Shown here: one piece after another, positions 13,152 through 25,000 of the stretch
How the letters are laid out: each line of letters begins with the position of its first letter
Numbering within the stretch: position 1 is the first letter of the stretch
From: Thoreauomyces humboldtii
Taxonomy: Eukaryota; Chytridiomycota; Chytridiomycetes; Spizellomycetales; Powellomycetaceae
Direction: 5' to 3'
NCBI GenBank assembly: GCA_027596035.1
Contig: JADGJA010000136.1
Location: forward strand, 1-37,863
Length of the DNA stretch: 37,863 nt
Made by a program: the position numbers and the translations under genes
Notes under the pieces: model-generated
What the model was told of the DNA's origin: nothing
The model's database searches: none
The model's input: the letters and a program-made list of their open reading frames with translations, nothing else

Positions 13152-14125
13152 TCACGCGATAGCCCTGGGTATGATCTTCACGCTCATCATAGCACCATCA
13201 CAGTCGGGTGAGATGTAGACCTGCGACAAATCTGGCGTTCGATCGGAATCCCCTCGACTATTGTCTAGCAGTTCAATGTGAAGCTGAGGTTCGTGCAGCG
13301 CGTCGTCGTCGAATGCATCGGCCAAATGCCAGGGAAAGGTAACAGTGGTGCCCGTTGTCGTGGTCGTTGCGCCTACAATCTGGAACCGGATGTCCTTCGG
13401 TGCCCGATGGTTCCATTCGGTCAGCATACGAGTCACCTGGAGCTGCGAGAGAAAAAAGAAAGTCAAGCTTGCGATTTTTCGACACGATGAATGCCATGTC
13501 GTTACCTGCAACGCGTCGGCAAGATTCGAGTAGCAGAACCCAGCGAGCGTCAACTGGATGAAACTAAACACCAAAGACAAGACGGCCCAGTAAAAGGCCA
13601 GCCAGTACTGCCCATGCCCGATGCCCAACCAAAAGATGCCCAGAAGACACGACAGCATGACCACTGAAAACAGAGCCCACAGTCCCAGCCTCCGCTTTCG
13701 TCGCTCGCTGTCCGTGATGAACATCAGAGCATTGAGTTCTGCCACGTGAGCGCGGTACAGAGGTGAAGGGATGATGTCGTCCAGAGCTGGAGGTAGTTCG
13801 AAGGAGAAGGCAGGTGGATGGGAAGTGCATGGATAGACGATGATGAGAGCACCATCGGCTGTTATCATACGTGGTGGATTGCGAGAGTGTGGAACGTCCT
13901 GTGGAAAAACGATATAGTTTAGAAAAGTGTCAGAGATTCATAAAGAACAACAGATGCGCAGCAATCAAGAAAATCGTAATTCTGACGCTTGATGTTTGAC
14001 AACTGGCCACTTACGGGATCGTTGTGAAGAAGAGGTGTTGAGGCGGAAGGCTCCTTGCCGCCTTCGAGATCCTCCGAAGGATCATCCTGGCGCGAGTTGC
14101 GACGCAGGATGTTCAAGAGGCTCAT
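13152..14125 (-). CDS. Two-span membrane protein of unknown function
   Basis: Three exons (14015-14125, 13506-13898, 13152-13436; introns 116 and 69 nt) give 262 residues. Residues 1-45 are polar and acidic with Ser/Thr, ending in a Pro-Leu-Leu-His dileucine-like stretch. About 48-107 is a soluble segment ending in a basic cluster (Arg-Arg-Lys-Arg-Arg). Two hydrophobic helices lie at about 109-130 and 136-160. The C-terminal half (about 170-262) is soluble and begins with a Trp-Asn-His-Arg motif. There is no signal peptide, so the basic cluster before helix 1 suggests both ends face the cytosol. I do not recognise the family. The second intron has two possible acceptors 6 nt apart (exon 3 starting at 13436 or 13442), which would differ by Leu-Gln. 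The second intron has no stop and a length divisible by three. Confidence 0.75.
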
Positions 14126-14402
14126 CGGGCGAAGAGGCTGGTGAGGAACTTGCGCGGAGACGAGAATGACAGCTTATGGAGTGTGAGTTGCGTAAACGCT
14201 CAGACGGGTGATGGTTGTACGGAGGGTGCAATGTAGTGTGAATGTGAGTCTTGAGGGAGCATCAAGCAAGGAGGTTCGGATTTGACCGGGGTCGTAGCAA
14301 AGTACAATAACAGTCTTGCCAAGCCAAGAGAAGGACCACCAGAGAGACGGGGTGCGAGGACAAAGAGGAAGAACAAACGAGGCTTGGGTCTAGAACAGCA
14401 TT

Positions 14403-14420
14403 ACCGGTACTGTACTGTAC
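14403..14420 (+). repeat. Promoter repeat A, copy 1 (ACCGGTACTGTACTGTAC)
   Basis: Exact 18-bp match to 14960-14977. The word contains the overlapping units GTACTGTAC, and AGTACAATTGTAC near 14611-14623 is a related inverted form. A shorter form (ACCGGTACT) recurs at 15056-15064. Confidence 0.7.
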
Positions 14421-14804
14421 CAAAGCGAGGGTCGAGCAAAGTGTGAGAGAGAGAGACGTGGAGCGAGCACCAGCTTTCGTGGTGGAGCGTTTTGTGCAAG
14501 GTGCAAAACTCAGATGTGTGACTCATGGACTCACGTTTTTTCTGCGGTTCGGACCGCGCCACCACCGGTCCTTGGAATGATAGGGTTGCGCAGCAAAGAA
14601 GCCTCTATACAGTACAATTGTACAGGACGGTAACTCTGATCAATGCATGCAGTCTCAAACGCAGTAACTTCGTCGTGCGGGCCATACAGCATACAGTAGC
14701 TGTCGTCGCGCCAGCCATATTGCTGTCAAGCCTGGCAACGGCGAAGGCGATATCCTTTGCATCGAACGATTATGAGAAATCAGGACCTCATATGGTCCTT
14801 TGAG

Positions 14805-14818
14805 GTTCTGGGGGTACC
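14805..14818 (+). repeat. Promoter repeat B, copy 1 (GTTCTGGGGGTACC)
   Basis: Exact 14-bp match to 14949-14962. The second copy overlaps the second copy of repeat A by three bases. Confidence 0.65.
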
Positions 14819-14948
14819 AATCACAACAATCGGGTAAGTGGTGGGTGGATGTAGCGCTAACTACTCCGGAGTCTTCTACACCATATCAGTCCTGCTGTCC
14901 TTCACCTTCATTTCCCTGTCGTCCCCTCCGGAACGCTTCCGGTCTTCC

Positions 14949-14977
14949 GTTCTGGGGGTACCGGTACTGTACTGTAC
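14949..14977 (+). repeat. Fused promoter repeats B and A, second copies
   Basis: Repeat B (14949-14962) runs directly into repeat A (14960-14977), about 440 bases upstream of the ABC transporter ATG and about 130 bases upstream of the TTTAAATAG element. Confidence 0.7.
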
Positions 14978-15420
14978 TTATAGGAGGTGCCCTCTTATGC
15001 GAGCTTGGCGGCATCTACAAACCGCATCCAGGATCTCCGATGCGCAATTCCCCCTACCGGTACTTGTGGTGCGCCGCCGCCACCATTCCCCATTCCACAG
15101 GCGTGAGTTTAAATAGTCGACAGCACAAGAATCGTCGCGCCAGATCTCTGAGCATCTCTCTCTCTTCCTCTCTTGAAGCGCGGCGTCATTTCATTTCGGA
15201 TCCCCGCCTCCCTCTCCTCACTCTTCTGTACGTCTCTCAACCTTCACCTCAATTGCTTGTCAACTCCCACGTCGTTTCCCAACGCAACTTTCACCGGACG
15301 GAACAGGCCTAGCTGCTTCAAGAATAAACCGCCCGCTTCGACCCTACCTCCCCCGTACGCCGGCAGCTTGCTCCGTCTTCCGACTCCTCGCCTTGTAATC
15401 CCAACCACCATCTTCCCACC

Positions 15421-18400
15421 ATGCCAAGAGCTCGGAGCAGGAACGAACCGCTCACTCTGTGGTCCGCCGTGTTTCTGTCCAACTGGCTCTTTCTATGGAT
15501 CTTTCCAATCCTACGCGCGGCACAAAGGCTTCCCATTAAGAAGCTCTCCTTTCGTCTGAGAGAGACCGAATCGGCTCGCTACAATGCCGACAGGCTCGAG
15601 GCCGCGTGGAAGGAAGAATGCAAGAAGCCATCCAGGTGGGTGGAGCTTGTGGGGAATTGTCATCTGGGGCGGAGCGATACTCACCGCTTCCGGATCCATT
15701 GTACAGCGAACGTTCCATTTTGAAAGCACTTCGCCGCGTATATGGGTGGACATATGCGTTGATCGGCATCTACAAAATCGTCTGGGGTATCTTCACGTGG
15801 CTCTCCGCTTACTGGCTCCGTGAGTAAACAATGTCGGGAAGAATGAGATTTCCGTCTTCCGTCAACCCAAACCATTTCATTGCATAGTAAAGCAGATCAT
15901 CCTCTGGGTGACCAACAACAACGCTGGAGTCGCTAATCCCGATAAACACGGTCACTACTACGCTATTGGCATGCTCCTATCGGCTCTTCTCAGCTCCATT
16001 GCGATCCATCAGCTCTATTCTGAGTGCAATCGAGTTGGAATACAGGTCCGTGCTGCATGCACGTCCCTGGTCTTCCGCAAATCCTTGCGTTTGTCGGTGG
16101 TTCGCGGAGGAGCGGGCGAGGTCATCAACATCTATTCGACCGACATTACGCGTGTGGTTGACGCGGTTACCAACTTCCACTTCTTGTGGTCGGCCTTCCT
16201 CGAAGTCACCGCCATCATCATCATTGCTTTCGTAGAAGTCGGAAAGTCCGCTCTGCCTTGTCTTGGCTTTGTCCTGCTCCTTCTTCCCATCCAGATTTTC
16301 TTGGGAAAGAAGATTAGTACCCTAAACCGAGAGCAGACGGCCGTCACAACGGGCCGCGTGCACATCATGTCTGAGATTCTCACCGCGATCAAGCTCATCA
16401 AATTCTATGCGTGGGAAAGCGTAAGCTGGTCATTTCATGGCCTTTTGTCCGATGCTTTCCTGCTAAACCGGTTTCCATCCAGCCATTTGACAGCAAAATT
16501 AAGGACATTCGAAGACGGGAGATGGGTTTCATTCGTACCGGAATGATCGTGAAGGCCATCAACTTTACTGTGGTATTCTCCGTCCCTGTCTTTGTTGCGC
16601 TGACCTCCCTTGCCATGTACACTGGCATTGGCAACAAGCTGACGGCGTCCGTCTCCTTCACAATCCTTTCTGTCTACAACACGCTACGATACCCGTTCCT
16701 CATGCTGGTTAGTACACATTGTCGGAAAACTCCTTGATTGCCCGTCACTCACGGATTGCTTAGCCCCTCGCCGTGAGATCAACCGCTGGAGCCATGACCG
16801 CCCTGACTCGTCTCAACGAGTTCTTGGATCTCGCCGAGGTCGAATATCTTCACCCCGAGACACCACCTCCTGGATCCGATCTGTCGCTCTCAGTCCGCAA
16901 CTGCGATTTCAAATGGGACGGTGTCGACGCTGGCAAGCCCACCCTGCAGAATGTCTCGCTTAACATCAAGCGAGGCAGTAAAGTCGCGATTGTTGGAGAT
17001 GTTGGCTCTGGAAAGAGTTCTTTGATCGCTGCACTCCTCGGTCAGATTCGTCTTGTCAGTGGAGACGGGATCAAGGTGTACGGTACCACGGCATACATGT
17101 CACAGGAAGCCTGGCTGCTCAACATCACTTTGCGCGATAATATTCTCTTCGGGAAAGGTAGTGTGCATCCGATGCTTTTCCCTTCAGGCTGGCTCTGATT
17201 GCTGTGCCGAGTAGAATTCGAACGTGCGCGTTACAACGATGTAGTTCGCGTTGCTGCTCTGCAACGTGACTTAACACTTCTGATTGCTGGAGACAAGACT
17301 GAAATCGCAGAGCGAGGGGCAAACTTGTCTGGAGGTACGCACGATAAAACTTGTACCTAGGATGTCTTCGGACCATTAACTCTGGGCCGTTTCAGGACAA
17401 AAGAGCCGAGTTTCTCTGGCCAGGACAATCTTTGCTGACGCGGACATCTTGCTGCTCGATGACCCTTTGGCTGCCGTTGATCAACACGTCGGCGTGCACA
17501 TCTTCGAGGAATGCTTCATGAAGTATCTCAAGGACAAAACTGTCATTGTTTCGATGAACCAACTGCAGTATCTGCCACGGATGGACCACATCATCATCAG
17601 TAAGATCAGGCCTTAAGATCGTTATCCATAGGATTACATTAACTCCTTTTGCAGTGAAGGAGGGCCAAATTGCGATGCAGGGAACGTTCGATTATCTGCT
17701 TGTCAACCACCCGGAGTTCACCGAATTCTGCAAGCAGATTGTTGCACCAACTTCAACCGACGGCGTGGATGATGAGTCTTTCGTTCCTCTGAATCAGTCC
17801 ACGTTCGATGTCGCTGCTGAAGAAAAGGAAAAACCTTACGATCTCGAAGACGAGGACGTATCGGATACCCCTGACATCCAAGGATCTCACGCGGTACTGC
17901 TGCAGGAATCCGGTCAACGGCTCAGCGCAAAGGACATGATTGAGCTCAACCAGCTGTCCGTCATGTCACGTAATCAAATGTCCGTCAAGTTTAAAGATAT
18001 CAACGAGCACACCATTCGAGCCGAAATTGAGAAGGATGCCGGAACCACGATTCGCTCTATGGGTTCTCGCCACGATTTTGCTGCCGCGGTCCGAAGGAAC
18101 GAGTCATCCGTATATAGTACGGCGGACATCGAGGGCCTTGAGGACGTCATGAACGAGCGGAAGGGCCAGCTGGTGCAAGAGGATAACTCGGCGGCCGCCA
18201 CCGGCTTCCGTGACTTTGCGACCTATGGACGTGCGGCATCGAAGTTCGGCGCAGGGACTGTCATCACGCTTTGCATCATGGTCTTCTTCTTCCTAGTCCA
18301 CGGCGTCCGCATTGGGTCTGATTACTGGTTGCGATTATGGGTGCCGCGCATCGGTGGCTATTCGGACTCCGTATACCTTGGGGTTTACGCCGCTTTCACA

Positions 18401-20420
18401 ATCGTTTTCGCTACGGGCGTGTTGACACGTGGGCTGCTGTTCGCATACCTTTCCACGAAGAAGGCAACCGAGCTTCATGACAACATCTTCAGCGCTATCA
18501 TCCGCGCGCCTATGTCGTTTTTTGGTCAGTGCAGGATGTGCGTCACTGTCCGTGAACACCATGCTAACTGAGCCTCCTATTTCCAGATTCGACGCCGCTA
18601 GGCCGAATTCTCTCTGCATTTTCCAAGCACCAGCTTCACGTTGACGATACGCTTCCTGATGCCGCCATGCAGGGTCTGCAATATGCACCCCTCGGACTTG
18701 GCGCATTGATTCTCTGCGCCGTCCTAGTCCCCTGGAACTGGGCGCCGGCCATCGGCCTTGTGATCATCGGCATTATTATCCTCCGATTCTCGACACCAGC
18801 CGAAACAAAGACGAAATCGCTCGAAGCCATCACCAAGCCTCCCATCTTCAACCACCTCGCCGCGACACTTGAAGGACTGTTCTCGATCCGCGCGTATCAC
18901 GCCGAAAAGCGATTCGACGACATGAACCTCGTCAAGCTCGACGTGAACCACGCGTCCATGCTCGCGGCCATGTCGGTCCGATCTTTCCAGGCTCTCTACC
19001 TCGACGTTCTCTCGTCATTCGTCATCTACTTCACTGCACTTCTGATCGTCCTCGCAGTGCCGAGGACGGACCTGCCTTCGATTGCTGGTCTTGCACTGTC
19101 GAACGCGCTCCAGATGCTCGTGTTCGTCCAGTGGACGGTCCGCATGTGGGGAGAGGTGCAGAGTCAGATGTCGTCCGTGGGTCAGCTTGATTATTACTCG
19201 CATGTAAAATCCGAAGCTCCTGCCATCATCGCTGACAGGCCCGTACCGAAGCTGTGGCCCGACCAGGGTGACATTAGAGTAAGTCTTCCGCGTTACTGCC
19301 GGGGGTAAATCTGACTATTAGATTGACACGGAGCAATCTACAGTTCACGGACGTTGTGCTTCGCTACAAGGAAGGAGGCGTGGACGTTCTCAAGAACATC
19401 AACCTACACATTAAAAGCACCGAAAAGATCGGCATCGTCGGTCGAACTGGATCAGGGAAAAGTATAGGATCTCGTGTTAACCAACAATTTTTGATAAGCA
19501 CTACTAACCGAACCATTTTCAGGTACACTTTTGACGGCACTGCTCAGAATCGTGGAAATCGCTCAGGGAAGCATCGTGATTGACGGTGTGGATCTCAGCA
19601 CCATCGGTTTGAACGATTTGCGCTCCAATATTGCCATGTAAGTTTTTGTCTAGCGCGAATTCCGATATGGTTGCGCTGACCAGTTTCCCTGTGCATCCAC
19701 TTAGCATTCCACAAGAACCGGTGCTCTTCGTGGGAACCATCCGTTCGAATCTCGACCCTTTCCAGAAGTCATCGGACGATGAGATCTGGCGAGCTCTCGA
19801 TTCGGTGCAACTTGGCGACAAGATCCGTGAAATGCCAGGCAAGCTTGACAGCGAGGTCGTAGAGAACGGCAAGAACTTTTCCCTTGGGCTGCGACAGTGT
19901 GTTTGCATTGCCCGAGCGATATTATCCAAGAGCAAAGTGAGAAAAATGAAGCGGGTGTAAGTGGCCGGTTACCGTAATCTGACATTGTTGCTTGCAGATC
20001 TTGGTTCTGGATGAGGCAACGGCAGCCATCGACTCTCGGACGGACGCCATGTTGCAGGAAACCATCAAGACGAGCTTTGCCAACCTGACGGTCCTGACCA
20101 TCGCGCACCGACTAAACACGATCATCGAGGTGCGTCTGCACCCGTTCTTCTCCGAGGGCTCATGTTCGGCATGGCCTTTAACCTTACATCTTCTTTCTTT
20201 CTTCCCTCAGGCGGACCGCGTTTTGGTCCTCGACGCCGGGCAGGTCCTCGAGTTCGATGAACCAAAGATCCTTCTCGACAGGGAAGGGGGAGATTTCAGG
20301 TCGCTCCTCGAACAAACGGGACCGGAAGAGTACCGCATGCTGTACGCGCAGGCTCAGAAGGCATACGAGGAGAGGCAGGCAAAGCGAGGGGGAGGTGCTG
20401 GCATTTATGTCGTCGAGTGA
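15421..20420 (+). CDS. ABCC-type (MRP-like) full ABC transporter
   Basis: Fourteen exons (15421-15635, 15707-15819, 15888-16420, 16483-16707, 16764-17157, 17215-17334, 17396-17599, 17655-18524, 18587-19278, 19344-19461, 19523-19637, 19705-19936, 19998-20129, 20211-20420) join in frame to 1390 residues. The layout is TMD1-NBD1-linker-TMD2-NBD2, without an extra TMD0. NBD1: Walker A 440-447, signature Leu-Ser-Gly-Gly-Gln 531-535, Walker B Leu-Leu-Leu-Asp-Asp 552-556. NBD2: Walker A 1155-1162, degenerate signature 1258-1262, Walker B with Glu1283, switch His1314. The NBD spacing and Leu-Arg-Asp-Asn-Ile-Leu-Phe-Gly after the Q-loop are those of ABCC exporters, which move organic anions, glutathione conjugates or drugs across the plasma or vacuolar membrane. 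The substrate is not readable. Site 1 is degenerate: Asp556 replaces the catalytic Glu and Asn588 replaces the switch His. The NBD2 Walker A is split by an intron after Gly-Lys. Confidence 0.95.
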
Positions 20421-22068
20421 AGGAAGGACCTTGGCAGGTAAACTATTCTCATGCATGTATAAACGACCCGCGCATGCCTGAAGCATGTATTTAGACTGCT
20501 AATTAAGCGACTGAGACCCAATTGCCGCGTTTCTAATACCATATAATCTCGCGGACATATGCTGCTTGCGGTTGTACTTTCTCTTTGTATCGTCCAGATA
20601 GAACTAACCTCCCAGCTTCCAGGTCGAACTTTCCACCCGCGACCCAGCGCACACATACGTTTGGATAGCTCCAGAATTTTTCCCCCCATTTCTCTTCCTA
20701 CTCTAACCCCCCAAGCGCCATCTTATCGCGCGCCCTGGGGAGGCCGTCGGCACAGGCACATCCAATGAGAGAAAGATGGAGATTATTTCTGTCTCTTTAC
20801 TTTTCTTTTTTGTATTTGACTTTTGGCGGCACGCAAGGGGTTAAGACAATTATTTGTCGAAATTAGGAGTCTTATCCTTGTCGATGGTGTTAGAGCAATA
20901 CATCTGATGAGCGAAGTGTTCAGAATTGGCCAGGCTCCGAAGCTGTAACAATCTTGGAAGAACTAGCTAGGGGACATATCCCGCTATGACAAGCCAAACT
21001 TGACGGCCTTGAGTAAGACGTCAAGGGGCAGTAACCAAAGTGCGAAGCACAGGCATTGTAGCCCCGACCCTGGCGAGGATTTGATACAGCAACCTTATTC
21101 TACAGTGAGCAGTATTCAGAGCTGCAAGAGGACTCAAAGTTCCTCAAAAGGCTATGGGAGCGGAGCTGTCCAAAAAAGCGCTACAGTCTTTTTAGCCCTC
21201 GTACGTGGCATCTGCATCACAAGAAGTGCGACGCCAAAGTCAGTTCTGGTTTCCCCGAACCGAAACTTTCACAGTATGTCCGTCCAACATCACAAAGACT
21301 CCCCCTTGCGGGTCTCACGTTGATTTTGAGGGTCCCGGAAGTTTTACTAATGGGGCGTGTCAAGATTTCGGATTGACGAAACGGGCTACTAGTAAAAGTC
21401 AGTCAGTTCTGGACCGAAAATTCCTCGGTTTGTACACAAGCTCTATCATACATTCAGGCAGCTGTGCGTCTAGTATCGATAGAATCGAACAACTGTGGGG
21501 GTTGTGGGAGCTGGGAACGTGCTGCAAAGTTTGCAAAAACTCGGTCTGAGAGTAGAGTTGCCCCTAGGAAAAAGCTGTCAGTGCATGGATTTTGGCAATT
21601 CCAAGACTGGAATAATACTCTACATACCTGCTTCTCTGTGCCCCCAAAGTTCCAAGCTTTTATTGTGCTTTTAAAATGGTATGTTATAGTGGGAATGTTC
21701 CCTCAAAATGGTGGGGAAAACCCGACTTGGCGAAACGCGAAGCTATCGACTTTGTATGTGTGCACTGAGACCCGCGAGCCGGTCCTTGGTGTGTCGACAG
21801 ATGGTTGCAAAACAGGGTCATTCGGACAAAACCTTGGGTTCCCGACCACGCGTCCGAAAACGATCTGCAATCTTGGAGAGTGTTCCAGGTCTTATATCGA
21901 GCACACACAGGACGCTGAACAGTAGACCAGCGCGGTGCGGCATCGGGTAGAGAACTCTTCGCCACGTCGTTTCCGGCAATCCCAGGCGTCTCCCTCCACT
22001 CAGTACTTGTGGCCAGCGCGCTTCATATTTGACTTTGACTCATTATCGAATGCTCGGCCGTTGAAGTC
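20421..22068. other. Intergenic, 1.65 kb, no supported gene
   Basis: Between the ABC transporter stop and the kinesin-like start, both plus strand. Several open frames of 70-150 codons exist (for example plus 21464-21925) but their predicted proteins have no domain, signal peptide or helix pattern and no consistent splice partners. No tRNA, no obvious transposon ends. Base composition looks slightly more AT-rich than the coding regions. Confidence 0.45.
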
Positions 22069-25000
22069 ATGGGCGCTAATCTTCGACACGCTCAGGTCGC
22101 CTTGCAGATCCACGGCCGCGCAAGTGACTGCATCCTCGAACGAGAGGACGAGAACCATATCTGCATAGCTGGGCTAAAGGACCGAAAGAAAGTCTATCTG
22201 GACGGCTGCTTCGACGCGTCGGCCACTGCCGACGACCTCTCCACCCGTTGCAACCTCGATGCCCTGGCTTTCGAAGCTGTGAATGGATTGAGCACCGCGC
22301 TCTTTGTCGCAGGAGCGGGAAGAAAGTTTCTTCATAATCGCACCGACATCTTCATCAACCTTCTTACCTCCCTCAACGCCCACCTGGCAGCGGACCCGAC
22401 GCTGGCTGTGAAGTTCGCTCACGTGGCTGTCGCTGATTCCAAATGCGTGGATCTGATGCGAGATCAGCACGTCGATGTCGCAGCACATGGAGGGACATGG
22501 GCTGAAGAGGTATATCAACCGCTCGTGACGTGCGAGGACCTCGCGGCCCGACTGAAGAAAGGCTACTCGATGCCCTACCTGATGTCGGTACGAATCGAAT
22601 CTCGGACGGGTGGAAGGAGGACGCAGGGACATCTGATGATGGGAGACTTGGGACTTCCCTGCTTTGACGCGTCCGTTCCGGAAGCCAAGCTGCGCGCCAG
22701 AGGCGCGGGATTGTCCATGTCCGTCCGCGCGGGGATGAGGATCTTCTCCATGTTGACCACGTCGGGAGTGGAAGGGCCTCTCCCGCACGACGCTAGCATC
22801 CTCACCACCATCTGTCGGGAGTTCTTTGGTGGGTCCGGACGACCCGTGTTCGTCCTTCATCTTGACTCAGCCGGGGAGGACGTCGGAGGCGCTTCCGACG
22901 CGGAGATCACGGGCTTAGTTCAGATGGCTGAGACGATCCGCAAACTTCGTGTGATCGCCGTACCGAACGAGATGGACCCTGTGATCGGCGAGCTCGAGCG
23001 GTCGAACGAGGAGCTTGGTTCCAAATTGGACGGACTCGTCAACGAAATCGAAGTAGTTCGAACGACTGGAGATGCGACGAGCAAGGAGTTGGAGGCGCGA
23101 CACGAAAAGCAAATTGCGGAAATCCGAGATGAACATGCCGAAGAGCTCGAAACACAACGTCAGGCCTATAGGGTGAAGACCGCCGCGTTACGTGAGCAGA
23201 GGGGAAATCTGGAGACTGAACTGACAGCTCTCCGGGATCAGAGTCAGGCGGAGATCAGAACGGTAGGCGAACACCCCGTGATTGCGTCTTGGATCTTTAC
23301 CCTGACTTCGACTTTTATTCAGTTGAAAGAGAGCCACGAGCTTGAATTAACTGAGGTTAGTATTCATGGTGGTATGACGAAGAATGCACGCACCACTCTC
23401 CTGACATCTTGAAATTCTCCTGGTCAGATGAAGGAAGCTCAGGCTGCGAAAGGCGTTGTAGACCGATTGGAAACTGCAACGCTCAGATTTGAAAATGCAG
23501 CTCTTGACGAGACTGCTCGGAAACTCCGCGTCGAAGCACGTAAGTTTCCGGAACATGAACGCACAATGATCAAGTCTATCGGAAACCAACGATTCTCTTG
23601 ATCTCAGTACATCTGACGCAGGAACGTCAGCAATTGCGGCTAGAAGTCGAACGCTTAGAGCGATCGCTGAGCCTCGCTAATGTAGGAGACTGGGAAAGCT
23701 AATATAGCTCTTTTGCGGAGAAAATAACTCATTTCTTTCTGCTTTGAAAGGATCGGCGTGAACGCCTAGTCGAAATGCAGACCCAAACAGCTCGCGAAAG
23801 TGCAGCTCTCGAGCGAGAGTCGGCCGAAATCAGATCGACCCTTGAAAGAAAGGTCGCGGACACCGAACGCGCTGCGCATGTGGCTGCAGAAGCCGCTGAG
23901 ACTGTTCTGGCCTCCACCCGCTCGGACCTCGCTACGGCAGAGTCTGCACTGGCATCCTCAGAAGTTACGGTGCAAAACCATACCGCTTCGATTGCAGAGC
24001 TGGAAACTATCGTGGCTGAACTCGGCGCCGCCGGGACAGAAAAAGATCAAATCCTTGCGCTACTCGAAACCCAACTCGAAGAATCTAGCGTCGCGCTTCA
24101 ATCCATGCAGTCCTCCCGCAACGAAGCCACTTCGACCCTCCACTCGCTACGTTTGGAGCTGACAGCCAGCGTTGCGGCCCTGACGAACGCCGAATCTGGA
24201 ATTGTTGCGCTGACGTCCGAGCTGGCCGAATGCAGACGGTCTCACGCGGACGAGGTAGCGGAGCTCCGGACCCATCTGGATGCGACACGGGAGGCTGCGC
24301 AGACGAGGGCCAGGGAATCCGAGAGGAGCGAGGGAAGGTTTGAAGGCGAACGTGACGGTTGGGTTCGAGAGAAGAGCGGATGGGACCGGGAAAGAGACCG
24401 TCTGGAGAAGGAGATTGCAGAACTCAGAATCGAGGTTGCGAGGGCAAAGGTCGAAGGGGCAGGAGAGGAGGACAAAATCAAGGTATGTTCTATCTGTTCC
24501 TCACTTGCGGTTTCCAATTTGCTCGACTCTCTTTAACCTCCGTGTTTTCTCTTTTCTTCGTTTTAAGACGTGGTTCGAACGAATAGAATCCGAGAACCGA
24601 GCGCTTCGAGCCGAGGTTGCTGAAGTCAAGACGCTCCGTCGTCAACGTCGCGACTCGGACTTTGAGACCGTCCGCGTCCACTCCCGGGCCGAGCGACTCG
24701 AGGCCCAAAACAAGAAACTAGAGGAGGAGAACCAGAGAAAACAGGTGGAATGGGCCAGGGAGCGCGACACTCTCGTCAGACAGGCGATGGAGGCTGCGGC
24801 GGTAGCGGCAGCGGCAGCGACCAAGGTCAAGCCAACGAAGCGGGCTGGCAAAAAGGTGTTGGAAGTGGTGGAAGATGATGAAGAGGACGAAGAAGAGGAA
24901 GAGGAGAGAGACCTCGCTAAAGCCGCTGAACCGCCGACTGCCCCTGCTTCCGCTCCTTCTCAGAACCGTGGAAAGAAACAGGCGGCTAAGGAAGCGTTTC

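Larger units (their letters stand above)
14126..15420. promoter_or_regulatory. Long divergent promoter region of the membrane protein and the ABC transporter
   Basis: 1295 bases between two divergent starts, with no convincing gene inside. It holds an 18-bp perfect repeat (ACCGGTACTGTACTGTAC), a 14-bp repeat (GTTCTGGGGGTACC) and further partial copies. A TTTAAATAG element lies at 15108-15116, and CT-rich sequence around 15148-15180 and beyond probably lies in the ABC transporter leader. The clustering of repeats suggests regulator binding sites. Confidence 0.5.

Noticed and set aside
16421..16546. Apparent continuation of the ABC transporter frame past exon 3
   Set aside because: It reads through a good GTAAGC..CCAG intron and into a stop; splicing restores the family sequence.
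21236..21412. 12-bp direct repeat (AGTCAGTTCTGG) in the same gap
   Set aside because: One pair of 12-bp matches in 1.6 kb is close to what chance allows and nothing else links the copies.
21464..21925. Open frame of about 150 codons in the 1.65-kb gap after the ABC transporter
   Set aside because: No domain, signal peptide or helix pattern; composition looks random and no consistent introns join it to neighbours.
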